Origin: Ceriagrion tenellum
Lineage: Eukaryota > Arthropoda > Insecta > Odonata > Coenagrionidae
Length of the DNA: 64,000 nt
Assembly: GCA_963169105.1 (NCBI GenBank)
Contig: OY720637.1
Coordinates: forward strand, 60,782,964-60,846,963
Direction of reading: 5' to 3'
The position numbers were made by a program, and so were the translations under genes. Positions 54,465 through 63,656 of this stretch are shown here, piece after piece. The notes beneath the pieces are model-generated. The model made no database searches. It saw only the letters and a program-made list of their open reading frames with translations, and was not told the DNA's origin. The first letter of the stretch is position 1. Each line of letters begins with the position of its first letter.

Positions 54465-54504
54465 GTACCTGAAGATGTCGCCGCTGCGACGAAACTAGTC
54501 GTAC
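54465..54504 (+). ncRNA. Hammerhead-like motif, right arm of PLE 4
   Basis: In order: GTAC (helix I), CTGAAGA (fits the conserved CUGANGA), an extra T, GTCGC-CGCT-GCGAC (5-bp helix II with a tetraloop), GAAA, CTAGT closing a very short helix III, C at the cleavage position, and GTAC completing helix I. ACTAGT is self-complementary, so two molecules could share helix III, as known for minimal hammerheads. Hammerhead motifs in PLE pseudo-LTRs are established knowledge. The extra T beside helix II departs from the consensus, so activity is uncertain. Confidence 0.5.
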
Positions 54505-54587
54505 CTGAAAATAAATTGGTGGAATTTTACCAAGTTTGTCATTTTCATTTACGAAATGAACTTCCACAAAGTTAAGCTTATATTTTT

Positions 54588-54813
54588 CTTATTTACACTT
54601 TATCCAGTCATCGGAGCCTAATGTAGAGCCAATTACATGACATTACGCAATTTAACAACTACAGCAGTCATTCTCTAACCAAACAAAAATTATAATACTC
54701 GGATAAATTATTTTTAAGGCCATTCCAATTCTTGGGAGAACTAGCTTATTTTTTGCGGGCATGACATTACACAGTGCACATGAAATTTTTAATTTCTGTG
54801 AAACATTGGTGTA
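54588..54813. other. Unassigned spacer
   Basis: AT-rich, nothing recognised. Confidence 0.3.
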
Positions 54814-55378
54814 GAGCGTGGCTCTCTATGAAATGGAATCATGGACCAATGAAAAAACAGACCATAACAGAATAGAAGCCTTAGAACCCCATTGTTGGAG
54901 GAGGATGCACACGTTCTAATGGACGGACAAAATAAAAAATAATGAAGTTTGTAACGAAGAGAGCGTGGCTCTTTATGAAATGGAAGCATGGACCATTGAA
55001 AAAACAGACCATAACAGAATAGAAGCCTTAGAACCCCATTGTTGGAGGAGGATGCAGACGTTCTAATGGACGGACAAAATAAAAAATAACGAAGTTTGCA
55101 TAAGAGTCAAGGACGAATGGATCACATGCAACAATATACTGAGAAGAAGAACAAGATGGACTATACCCGGAGGTACAATGGGTTTGTGAAAGGCATAATT
55201 GAGAGTAAAATATAGGGAAAAGTTCCCAGAGGAAGACCCAGGAATACATCCATGGACCATATAAAGAGGAAGGTACATAGGAAGAGATACCAGGAGGAAA
55301 GAGAACTAGCATTAGATAGGGTAGGGTGGAGGGCTGCAGTCAACAAATATTAGGATTGAACCACCAGTGATGATGCTA
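54814..55378 (+). mobile_element. LINE D fragment with internal 147-bp duplication
   Basis: ALYEMEAWTIEKTDHNRIEA, LEPHCWRRMQTF-stop, TDKIKNNEV is encoded twice: GAGCGTGGCTCT starts at 54814 and 54961, a 147-bp period with few differences. Downstream are RRTRWTIPGGTMGLVKGII, PRGRPRNTSMDHIKRKVHRK, RYQEERELALDRVGWRAAVN, and a GATTGAACCACCAGTGATGA end. Confidence 0.87.
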
Positions 55379-55384
55379 GGATCT

Positions 55385-55672
55385 ATACAAGCATACGATC
55401 TTCTTCCGTAAGGGCACAGCAGGTGCAGGCTATCGAGAGGAATAAGGTGAAATGGAAACACTCTGAGGCAGAGAGGGCTTGTAAAGAACATAATGAAGGT
55501 AATATAGAGGGATAAGTCCACAGAGGCAGACGCAGGAATAAGTACATGGACCAATTGATAGGAAAGTATACAGGAAAAGCTACCAGGAAGTAAGGGAACT
55601 AATAAAGGGATAGAAAAAGGTGGAGAGCTGCAGTCAACCAAATTTAGGATTGAACGACCAGTGATGATGATG
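55385..55672 (+). mobile_element. LINE D, further partial copy
   Basis: RGRRRNKYMDQLIGKYTGKS-type sequence, a break, WRAAVNQI-stop, then GAACGACCAGTGATGATGAT. Adjacent to the previous copy in the same orientation and more degraded. Confidence 0.7.
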
Positions 55673-56289
55673 AAATTTCCTTAATTGAAGATAATTAACA
55701 CCAGCGAGACAGCAAGCCAACATTAGACGCGATGCAGGGAGCCATTTTCAATGAGAGATAGAAGAATTGTAGAAGTAACATTTTAAACGCTTTTTTATTC
55801 TTTTAGCGATGTAGCAATTTAATGACCAAATTAGTATCAGAGTCATTTAGCGCCGAGATACGCTTGATTATTTTGACCTCATTCATTAAATTTAATTGAG
55901 ACACGAGGGTATTTAATAACCTATGTTACATAGCAGGAAGTGATGCCATTTCGTGGGAGTGATGATAAAGTGAGTTCTTTGGTACTAATAGGTTTTAAAA
56001 ATGATAAACAGTATAGACCATAATATTGAAAAGCCATCTCGAAAGTGTTGGTTATCTGTAATTAAGGAAATTCCATATAAGTTGTGCAATTTCATTCCCG
56101 CAAAAAAGACCAGAGAGACATTTCTTAACAATTTGAGTGCTGTGGACGTATTGGTACGTCCTCCTATATTATCTGGGAAGGACAATGGACGCACGAGGAC
56201 TTCCATGGAATATTATGATTGAACAGTAGCAGGACGTCATGGTACGGCTGCAGTCTTCCTGGGAGACATACATACGACCACAAAAAGCC
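55673..56289. other. Unassigned stretch
   Basis: Two mirror 73-codon frames (55985-56222) have no recognised domain. Confidence 0.35.
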
Positions 56290-58530
56290 AGAATAAAGTT
56301 TACATCTACATCTACGTAATACCCTGCGAGCCACCACGAGGGTGTGTGGCAGGGGGTGAAGATCACCAAACATGCACTATTGCCATGTAAGTAGGATATA
56401 TAATGTAGACATGCTAGAAAATAGGGTCATAGTTTATTAGTTACTACAGTAGATTATTAGTTATTGCAAGTAATTGCAGTAGTTATTACAATAGAATATT
56501 AGTTACTACGGTATAGTACAGGTTAAAATCTACATAATAAGGAAGGGATTATTGGTAGTTATTACATGCATCATGCACTACAGACTATTCTAACTATGTT
56601 TCACCTACCTATCCCTTTTGCTACGTTGCCTATTGTTCTCTCTTATGGTACGCGGGAAAAATGACATTTTTAATCTATCGGTACGACAATCTATCTCTCT
56701 AATTTTGTTAATATGGTCAAACCTAGCATAATACGCTGGGGTTCTTAATATATATCTAACGTCATCTGTGAACAAATCGGTTTCGAATTTACTTAAAAGG
56801 TTTAACCTAAATTTTAACCTGCGTTCTGATAATAATTCCCATCCTAGTTCTTCTATTAAACTCGTAACACTAATACAATTATCATAACGACATTTAACAA
56901 ACCTAGCAGATCTCCTTTGCACGCGCTCTAATTCTTTTATCATACCTTCCTCGTACGGATGCCATATACTAGCGGCATATTCTAAATGAGGCCTGACAAG
57001 TGTAAAATAGCTTCTTTCTCGGACTCTCTCATCGCATTTGCCTAGAACCCTTTTTACGAATCCTAATCTACGGTTTGCTACACTAGTTATTTCCCTGATG
57101 TGTTTCCCCCATGACATGTCTTCACTGATGGTGACGCCTAAGTATTTAATTGATTCTACGTTACATATTTTGTTTTCTTTGATGCTATAATTGTTCCGGG
57201 GAAGGCCATTCTTATTCCAAAAATTCATAATCGCGCATTTCTTCAAATTTAATTCTAGCTGCCATCTATCACACCAATCATCAATCGCATCTAAATCCTT
57301 AGCTAAACACTGCCTGTCCTCTTCATTTCTAATTTCTTTATACACTACTGCATCATCGGCAAAAAGACGGAGCTTGCTATTTTTTACTACACTATTCAAG
57401 TCGTTTACGTACAGAAGAAATAAAATTGGGCCTATCACGCTTCCCTGGGGAACACCCGATGTAACTTTAACTTCGCCTGAGCTGACACCATCTAATACCA
57501 CCCTTTGAACGCGTTCATGTAAGAAATCTCCTACCCAGCCTACTATATTACTGTCTATTCCGTATGATGCTAACTTCGCGAGTAACTTACAGTGGGGAAC
57601 CTTGTCAAAAGCTTTTCTAAAGTCAAGAAACGCTGCATCTACCTGTACGTTACCTTCTCCGGAAACTAAAATATCGTGAACAAAAAGACCTAATTGAGTT
57701 TCGCAAGACCGTCCTTTTCTGAACCCATGCTGGTTTGTTATTAATAAATCCTGGCTGTCGAGGTGTCCCATTATTGATGTAACTATTATATGCTCTATAA
57801 TTTTACATGATAGTGACGTTAATGATATTGGTCTATAATTACATGGCTGTTCCCTATCTCCGCTTTTATAAATTGGGGTCACGTTTGCTATCTTCCAGTC
57901 TTTGGGAACCGCGTGTTCTTCGAGGGATTTGTTAAATATTACTTTAAGATACGGAGCCATTTCGAGAGCTAATTCTTTATAAACACGAGCTGGAATTTCA
58001 TCAGGACCTGAGGACTTGTTCGGGCTAATGTTACTTAGTAAGGATACGATTCCGCTACAAGATATATCGATTGGGGGCATTGGTTTTTGAAATCGGTCTG
58101 GTATGGTTTCGCGGAAACTATGCATAGGTTGATTAAAAACACTCTGAAAAAAGTAATTCAAACAATTTGCCTTATCTAAACTGGAAGTTACTATTTCGCC
58201 TCTATCGTTTTTCAAGGAATTAACCGTTGACTTTTTAGTTCCCTGTACTTCCCTAACATATGACCAAAATGCTTTCGGATTTCCCTCTAGTTGTTCTCCA
58301 AGTACTTTTCTCTTGAATTCGCTAAACGCTTTTCTAAGGGCTGTTTTTGCGGCTGATTTACAAATTTTATAATGCTCGATGGTATTTTTTAGGTCGCTAT
58401 TAGCTACATTTTTCTTCATTTTTCTTAGTTTCGCATGGCTAACTCGTTGGCGTTTTAAACATTTTCTAACCTCCGCGTTGTACCACCTTGGTTCCCTATT
58501 GAATAGTATTGAATATTGACTAGTAAATAA
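56290..58530 (-). mobile_element. LINE B, long 5'-truncated copy
   Basis: A CR1/Jockey-group non-LTR retrotransposon in minus orientation. The 3' end at about 56298 is GTAGATGTAGATGTA after a conserved block encoding nothing (CCCCTGCCACACACCCTCGT, GGTGGCTCGCAGGGTATTAC). The coding region extends upstream of its first ATG: reading back from 58419 the frame gives ILFNREPRWYNAEVRKCLKR, the linker that joins endonuclease to RT, before a stop near 58540. The endonuclease is missing. Two more LINE B copies lie within 6 kb, so the family is numerous and probably recently active. Confidence 0.93.
56605..58419 (-). CDS. LINE B reverse transcriptase (604 codons, no stop)
   Basis: Uninterrupted frame with the full RT domain. 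Residue positions from the first ATG: SSGPDEIPARVYKELA (136-151), NYRPISLTS (194-202), NQHGFRKGRSCETQ (229-242), AFLDFRKAFDKVPH (263-276, motif A with catalytic D), TSGVPQGSVIGPILFLLYVN (320-339, motif B), KLRLFADDAVVYKE (349-362, motif C, FADD), WQLELNLKKC (386-395), YLGVTISEDMSWGKHI (426-441), LVRPHLEYAASIWHPYE (474-490) and a C-terminal CRTDRLKMSFFPRTI (578-592). It would copy the element's RNA at the nicked target. The first ATG is not the natural start since the N-terminal endonuclease is cut off. No inactivating change is seen within the RT. Confidence 0.95.
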   Translation of the reverse strand: MKKNVANSDLKNTIEHYKICKSAAKTALRKAFSEFKRKVLGEQLEGNPKAFWSYVREVQGTKKSTVNSLKNDRGEIVTSSLDKANCLNYFFQSVFNQPMHSFRETIPDRFQKPMPPIDISCSGIVSLLSNISPNKSSGPDEIPARVYKELALEMAPYLKVIFNKSLEEHAVPKDWKIANVTPIYKSGDREQPCNYRPISLTSLSCKIIEHIIVTSIMGHLDSQDLLITNQHGFRKGRSCETQLGLFVHDILVSGEGNVQVDAAFLDFRKAFDKVPHCKLLAKLASYGIDSNIVGWVGDFLHERVQRVVLDGVSSGEVKVTSGVPQGSVIGPILFLLYVNDLNSVVKNSKLRLFADDAVVYKEIRNEEDRQCLAKDLDAIDDWCDRWQLELNLKKCAIMNFWNKNGLPRNNYSIKENKICNVESIKYLGVTISEDMSWGKHIREITSVANRRLGFVKRVLGKCDERVRERSYFTLVRPHLEYAASIWHPYEEGMIKELERVQRRSARFVKCRYDNCISVTSLIEELGWELLSERRLKFRLNLLSKFETDLFTDDVRYILRTPAYYARFDHINKIREIDCRTDRLKMSFFPRTIRENNRQRSKRDR

Positions 58531-58802
58531 AAGTACATTAACCTAGATTTAAGAGTCGTCTTTCACAATACAGATGAAAGGGTGAAATCATCAGTTTTTC
58601 TGAGAGGTCCTTCAATTTAAACCCAGCACGCTAAGTATTAACACATCAAGCATTGGGTGACCTACTTCATACAAAATTGACCAATTGTGAATGTGGCATC
58701 TACATATGATAGAAAAAATCATATTTACCCAAATTTTCACCTATTTCCGCATTTAACACCATGTAATTTCAAGTCTGGTTTGCAAATAAAGTTAGTTCCG
58801 TC
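58531..58802. other. Unassigned spacer
   Basis: AT-rich spacer between two LINE B copies in the same orientation; nothing recognised. Confidence 0.3.
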
Positions 58803-59310
58803 GCAGGGTAGCCGACATACATCTACGTGACATCTCCGTGATACCCTGCGAGCCACCACGAGGGTGTGTGGCAGGGGGTGAAGATCACCAAACATTAACC
58901 ATTGACATGCAAGTAGGATATTTAAGGGAGATATGCTAGATAATAGGGTCACATGGAGCTAGATGGTTAGAATCTACATAATAAGGAAGGGATTATTGGT
59001 TGTCATTAAATGCATCATGCACTACAGACTAGTCTAACTATATTTCACCTATCTATCCCTTTGCTACGCTGCCTATTGATCTCTCTTATAGTACGCGGGA
59101 AAAATGACATTTTAAATCTATCGGTACGACAATCTATCTATCTAATCTTGTTAATATGATCAAACCTAGCATAATACGCAGGGGTTCTCAATATATATCT
59201 AACGTCATCTGTGAACAACTCTGTTTCAGATTTACTTAAAAGGTTAAACCTAAATTTTAACCTGCGTTCTGATAGTAATTCCCATCCTAGTTCTTCTATT
59301 AAGCTCGTAA
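58803..59310 (-). mobile_element. LINE B, 3' fragment
   Basis: Minus-strand order: ELGWELLSERRLKFRFNLLS, ESELFTDDVRYILRTPAYYA, DRFKMSFFPRTI, then the 3' UTR to a worn GATGTCACGTAGATGTA end near 58806-58822. Closely similar to the copy at 56.3 kb but shorter. The TTAGTTCTTCTATTAAG sequence is duplicated at its 5' edge (about 59290-59335). Confidence 0.88.
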
Positions 59311-59444
59311 GTTTCTATTAGTTCTTCTATTAAGCACATAAGTTCAGCACTTGCGCATGGGTTTGAATGTATAGGAGAAGTGCAGTTTTATGTCAAAAAA
59401 AACATGAATAATTAACAGTAGTAAAACAAACTTTGTGACTGCCA

Positions 59445-59720
59445 CAGTTATATTATTATGAGTACAACAGGTTTCGTCAGTTACACCATCATCGGGTACA
59501 CCAGGAACAAAGAGCTATCACCCTTCTAAAAGACGTCTGTTTTCTTAAAAAAAATATGTAATCCTCCTTAATCCCTTCCTGTTGCTTCTAGTCACCTTAC
59601 CCCCAAACCAGGATGACTCACCGGCTGTCCACCGAAGTCCACCCTTTCCCAATCCCTTCCCTTCCCCCCTCTAAAAACCACCCCACCCACACCATCACCC
59701 CCTTAGACACGTACATGAAT
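59445..59720 (-). mobile_element. Penelope-like pseudo-LTR fragment
   Basis: The minus strand holds GTAC, CCGATGA, a short stem, GAAACCTGTT, GTAC, the same arrangement as PLE 4. The neighbouring C-rich plus strand resembles the low-complexity zone of PLE 4. No partner arm was found. Confidence 0.6.
59462..59499 (-). ncRNA. Worn hammerhead-like motif
   Basis: GTAC on both sides closes helix I. CCGATGA replaces CTGATGA, helix II is weak (about 3 bp), then GAAA, C-CT-G closing helix III, T and T at the cleavage site. The core change probably inactivates it. Confidence 0.35.
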
Positions 59721-59861
59721 ATCCCGATCGACGTATATGGGGGAGGTAAGAGTCAAAATATCATATTATTTAGGTGTGGGAAAGCTATATCAGGTGCTCC
59801 TAACATTAAGGGAATTAATCAATTTCCGAACCCGCCAATTATAAAAGGGTAGGTAGTATGC

Positions 59862-60115
59862 TGAGGTGAAGAAGGATATACCAGAGGGAGATGGTTTGCT
59901 GAAGAGTGTGAAAGAGGGAAGGATGTTGGGCAAGCGGGGAAGGGGAAGAAAGAGAATAGGTTTCATGGACGGGATGAAGAAGGGTAGATCTTATGCAGAG
60001 GCATAAAAGGATATATTAGATGGAGATAGGCCCCGGAATGTGTAAATGGCCGGGAGCGGATTCTCTGACATTCAGCAAAACCTACCTCTACCGGTAGAAT
60101 ACATAATAATAATAA
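59862..60115 (+). mobile_element. LINE C, 3' fragment with (AAT)n tail
   Basis: GDGLLKSVKEGRMLGKRGRG, RKRIGFMDGMKKGRSYAEA, a stop, DILDGDRPRNV, then GACATTCAGCAAAACCTACC, TCTACCGGTAGAATAC and ATAATAATAATAAAT. This copy shows the full native 3' end of the family. Confidence 0.9.
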
Positions 60116-60484
60116 TAAATCTTCTTCCCTAAAATTCTTCAAAAAACTTTACGTATTTAAGGTTTATGAAATTGAGCCTTTTTAATTTTAGCATAACAAA
60201 CATGGAACTTCTTTTTAGAAGGCCAGCAATTCCTTTGACTCATTGGTCAAGAGTTAAATAAATTATTTTCCTTTGACTTTCACCAAATCTATAACTAATG
60301 TTATATTCTGGTGTTATATGAAATGTATTGGGCCACTTGTTTGCGATTGAATGCCAAAAGAGGCAGTAGATATATGTATATCAAAAACACCTGCACGGTA
60401 ATCCTGTAAACCTCACTTTAAAGAGTTAAGAATTTTAACTCTGCCAAGCTTATAAATTGACCACCTATGTCTGTATATTTTAGA
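60116..60484. other. Unassigned AT-rich stretch
   Basis: No recognised content. Confidence 0.3.
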
Positions 60485-60675
60485 TAACAAGACTGAATTA
60501 GCTACAATCGCTCAAATACATGGTCATAACACTCCGCAATGAGAGGATATACACATGCTTCATCACTCTACATCAATATATAATTATGGTCCCTTCCATG
60601 TAGCCATTACAGTTTTTAATTATTTACCTTTGGGCATAAAAAATTCCACTCCTAGAGCATCTTTCAAAAGAAAAC
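60485..60675 (+). mobile_element. LINE P, C-terminal fragment
   Basis: ELATIAQIHGHNTPQ-stop, EDIHMLHHSTSIYNYGPFHV, AITVFNYLPLGIKNSTPRAS, FKRKL fits the final motif of Jockey-type polymerases (HNTR, HxxTSxYxxxxxxxxxxxFNxLP, FKxxLK). It is short and isolated, truncated by or adjacent to LINE C. Confidence 0.65.
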
Positions 60676-61225
60676 TTATGCTTATGCAGAGGCGAAAAAG
60701 GATATACCATATTTCATCGCATAATCGTCGTAGATTTTATTCCAATTTTTTTCGCTGTAAATTAGGGAGCGACCATTATGAGGGGATGTAAAAAAAAATT
60801 GCGCCGGTATTAGTTATACAATGGTCATTTAATACGTACTTAACTGCCTTTATTGCAAAGCTAGGATCTCATGAATTGTAGGCCTACATTAAATACAATG
60901 AATTAAAATTTTAAGACTACAAATCGACACTATTTTCTTCCTGTTTAGCGCATACCATACTTTTTCCGGCCTGAAATGAAAATTAAACTCATAGTTGGTA
61001 CCGATACATTATGGAAAACATTTTTGGTAAATTTATGGTAAATATTGTAAATTTTTCCTTTTACAGCAAGTGTCGTGACGAACAGAATTAATATGCGAAT
61101 ATGATTATGCGATGAAATACGGTACCACAGGGAGATAGGCCATTGAATGAGTAGAAAACTGGGAGGAGATTCTTTGACATTCAACAAAACCTACCTTTAC
61201 TGGTAGAATACTTAGATAATAATAA
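60676..61225 (+). mobile_element. LINE C 3' end split by a DNA transposon
   Basis: The first part ends CTTATGCAGAGGCGAAAAAG and GATATACCA (60709). The second part resumes at 61128 with CAGGGAGATAGGCCATTGAA and runs through TTCAACAAAACCTACCTTTA to GAATACTTAGATAATAATAA. The uninterrupted family sequence joins these directly, so 60710-61127 was inserted later. Confidence 0.85.
60710..61122. mobile_element. 413-bp non-autonomous DNA transposon nested in LINE C
   Basis: TATTTCATCGCATAATC at the left and its complement GATTATGCGATGAAATA near the right form terminal inverted repeats of at least 17 bp. TACCA is present on both sides (60705-60709 and 61123-61127). No transposase. The right end has three extra bases (CGG) relative to the left, so exact ends and duplication length are uncertain. 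Confidence 0.8.
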
Positions 61226-61964
61226 TATCAAACAGAGAAAAGCGCTTATCCGTTAAGCGGCCAAGATATGAATAGAACAATATGCCAGTCGTTTTACAGA
61301 GGAATCACATCAACTGTGGGACATAAAGTTAATGGGAGAGATTCCCTTCAAGTCATGTTTTAATAATGAAAGCTCCTCGGACGTCATTTTCGTTTCATGT
61401 TAATTGCAAAGCCAGCTGCTCTAAAAACTAACCATACTTTCTTTCCGACCCGAGAACCCCGCATGTCGGTAGTTGACTACAGCGCTCCCAGCCGAGGGAC
61501 AAAAGAGCCACTCTCTGCGTGAACCGGAGAGAAGAGGGGGTATCGTCGTTCAGAGGGCCTACCGTTGCCCGGCAATGGAAGCGTGCGGTCAAGGGGGGAA
61601 CTTCCCTAAGCGGGAAAGGGGAGTAGCACGCCTCGTATATCTTCGCAATCCCTTTGGCGTTTCCAACTGGCCGTCTCTCTCTCTCTCCCTCCCCGTTTGA
61701 TCTCCGTTAATCCGTCCCCATGACAACCGCTAATGAAAACGGGCTTGGAATAACAAAAAAAGTGAGCGACGAAGAAATGCGTGACTGTGGATGAGAACAA
61801 AACGAAGAAAGTCACACGAAGCTGCCGGCAAATTGCGAGGAAGCCTGGCTCTTTAACACGAGTATATATTGATGCACAAGCACACCACATTTTCCCGCAT
61901 CTAAGCTCATCACGTGGGATGGAAGATGTTCAACGGACATCAAGCGAAGAATACCCAAAGCTAA
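61226..61964. other. Unassigned, CpG-rich part at 61440-61720
   Basis: A short (CT)n run lies near 61671-61688. Frames of 75 (+) and 94 (-) codons are unrecognised. Confidence 0.35.
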
Positions 61965-62100
61965 GAAGGCGTTCATGGGAAAAAGACAACTGCTGTGCTC
62001 AAGGAAGATAAGACTACTAATTAGGAAACAGTAGGTAAAACAGTAGTGTCGAGCGTGGAAATCCATGGATCGGAAGCATGAATCATTGGATTTCATTTCT
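61965..62100 (+). mobile_element. LINE D, short 5' part of the C-terminal region
   Basis: GGCGTTCATGGGAAAA start, then CAACTGCTGTGCTCAAGGAA and GGATCGGAAGCATGAATCAT, parallel to 33486 onward. It stops where a LINE B tail begins. Confidence 0.75.
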
Positions 62101-62102
62101 TT

Positions 62103-62172
62103 GTTTACATCTACATCTACGTAATACCCTGCGAGCCACCACGAGGGTGTGTGGCAGGGGGTGAAGATCACC
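62103..62172 (-). mobile_element. LINE B, isolated 3' terminus
   Basis: TTTACATCTACATCTACGTA, ATACCCTGCGAGCCACCACG and AGGGTGTGTGGCAGGGGGTG, GAAGATCACC equals the last 70 bp of LINE B in minus orientation. Such ultra-short copies are expected from early stopping of reverse transcription. Confidence 0.88.
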
Positions 62173-62356
62173 TCGGCAACTATAGGCGTATGATTGTTTC
62201 ATGCTTATAAGTATTATAGTTTCTTCAAAAAAACTCAAGAAATTAAATGCATCACAAATAGAGCTGGTAAGTCAGATGAAGAATTAATTTTTATCTTAAG
62301 TTTCTGACTTTTTGGCAGGCAAAAAGTTTCTCGGCAACTATAGGCGTATGATTGTA
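62173..62356 (+). repeat. 25-bp direct repeat around an unassigned 130 bp
   Basis: CTCGGCAACTATAGGCGTAT and GATTGT occur at about 62173 and 62330. No other element was recognised between them. Confidence 0.75.
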
Positions 62357-62403
62357 AAAGAAACAGCTCTGCACCAAGAAGGTATAAGAAGGAAAAACCT
62401 AGT

Positions 62404-63098
62404 GTAGCAAACCGTAGATTAGGACCCGTAAAAAGGGTTCTAGGCAAATGCGATGAGAGAGTACGAGAAAGAAGCTATTTTACACTTGTCAGGCCTCATT
62501 TAGAATATGCCGCTAGTATATGGGATCCGTATAAGGAAGGTATTATAAAAGAATTAGAGCGTGTGCAAAAGAGATCCGCTAGGTTTGTAAAAAGCCGTTA
62601 TGATAATTGTATAAGTGTTACGAGCTTAATAGAAGAACTAGGATGGGAATTACTATCAGAACGCAGGTTAAAATATAGGTTAAACCTTTTAAGTCAATCC
62701 GAAACCGATTTGTTCACAGATGACGTTAGATATATATTAAGAACCCCTGCGTATTATGCTAGATTTGATCATATTAACAAGATTAAAGAAATAGATTGTC
62801 GTACCGATAGATTTAAAATGTCATTTTTCCCGCGTACTATAAGAGAAAACAATAGGCAGCGTAGCAAAGGAATAGGTAGGTGAAATATAGTTAGAGTAGT
62901 CTGTAGTGCATGATGCATGTAATAACAACCAATAATCCCTTTCTAATTTTGTAGATACTAACCACCTAGCTGCATGTGACCCTGTTCTCTAGCATGGCTC
63001 CCTTAAATATCCTAGTTGCATGGCAATAGTGCATGTTTGGTGATCCTCACCCTCTGCCACACACCCTCGTGGTGGCTCGCAGGGTATTACGTAGATTT
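62404..63098 (+). mobile_element. LINE B, 3' fragment with open C-terminal frame
   Basis: VANRRLGPVKRVLGKCDERV, RERSYFTLVRPHLEYAASIW, DPYKEGIIKELERVQKRSAR, LIEELGWELLSERRLKYRLN, LFTDDVRYILRTPAYYARF, CRTDRFKMSFFPRTI, ending GIGR-stop near 62883. There is no stop within about 158 codons. The 3' UTR ends GGCTCGCAGGGTATTACGTA then GATTTAG. It is very similar to the 56.3 kb copy, in opposite orientation. Confidence 0.92.
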
Positions 63099-63565
63099 AG
63101 TTGAAGATAGGACTACAAGCCGTGAAACATTACGTGAAAACATTCGTGTTGAGCCGAGCTTTCTATGGATCGGAAACATGGAACATTGGAAAAGCTGATT
63201 AGAAAAGAATAGAAGGCTTCGAAACCTAGTGCTGGAAGAGGATGCTGAAGATACAATGGACAGACAAAATAAGAAATGAAGTGTACAGAAGAGTAGAAGA
63301 GGGAATGGCCATATGGAACACCTAACAGAAAAGAAGAACCTAATGGATTGGACACACGATGAGACATAACGGGTTCGTGAAGAACAGAATTGAAGGTGAA
63401 ATAGAGGGAAAAGTCCCCTGAGAAAGACCTAAGAATAAGTTCATGGACCAAAAAAAGAGGAAAGGACATAGAAAGAGATACCAGGAGGTAAAGGAACTAG
63501 CATTAGATAGGGAAGCGTGGAGGACTGCAGTCAACCAATCCAAGGATTGAACGACCAATGAATGA
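63099..63565 (+). mobile_element. LINE D, C-terminal fragment
   Basis: GEDRTTSRETLRENIRVEPSF-type start, SFLWIGNMEHWKS-stop, RIEGFET-stop region, EVYRRVEEGMAIWNT, RRT-type WIGHTMRHNGFVKNRI, EGEIEGKVP, PKNKFMDQKKRKGHRKRYQ, EVKELALDREAWRTAVNQS and GATTGAACGACCAATGAATG. Follows LINE B without a gap. Confidence 0.85.
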
Positions 63566-63656
63566 ATGGAGCCGACGGCTATTTGTTCAATCGTGACACC
63601 AAAATTTGAGAACACTGGGGATAGCCACGATATTACCTCCACGAAGTCACACACAA

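Larger units (their letters stand above)
53831..54587 (+). mobile_element. Penelope-like element 4, arms with hammerhead-like core
   Basis: GCTTATATTTTT flanks it at 53831-53842 and 54576-54587. Arms (53843-53999 and about 54375-54530) are close inverted copies. A 45-nt single-copy extension follows the right arm. The spacer encodes, on the plus strand near 54103-54160, NSRCLALGVIPSYVNVTII-stop, which fits the N-terminal part of PLE proteins, followed by a proline-rich low-complexity region. RT and nuclease are deleted. Both arms hold the best hammerhead candidate in the window. Confidence 0.88.

Noticed and set aside
57191..57508. 105-codon forward frame inside LINE B
   Set aside because: Antisense to the intact reverse transcriptase.
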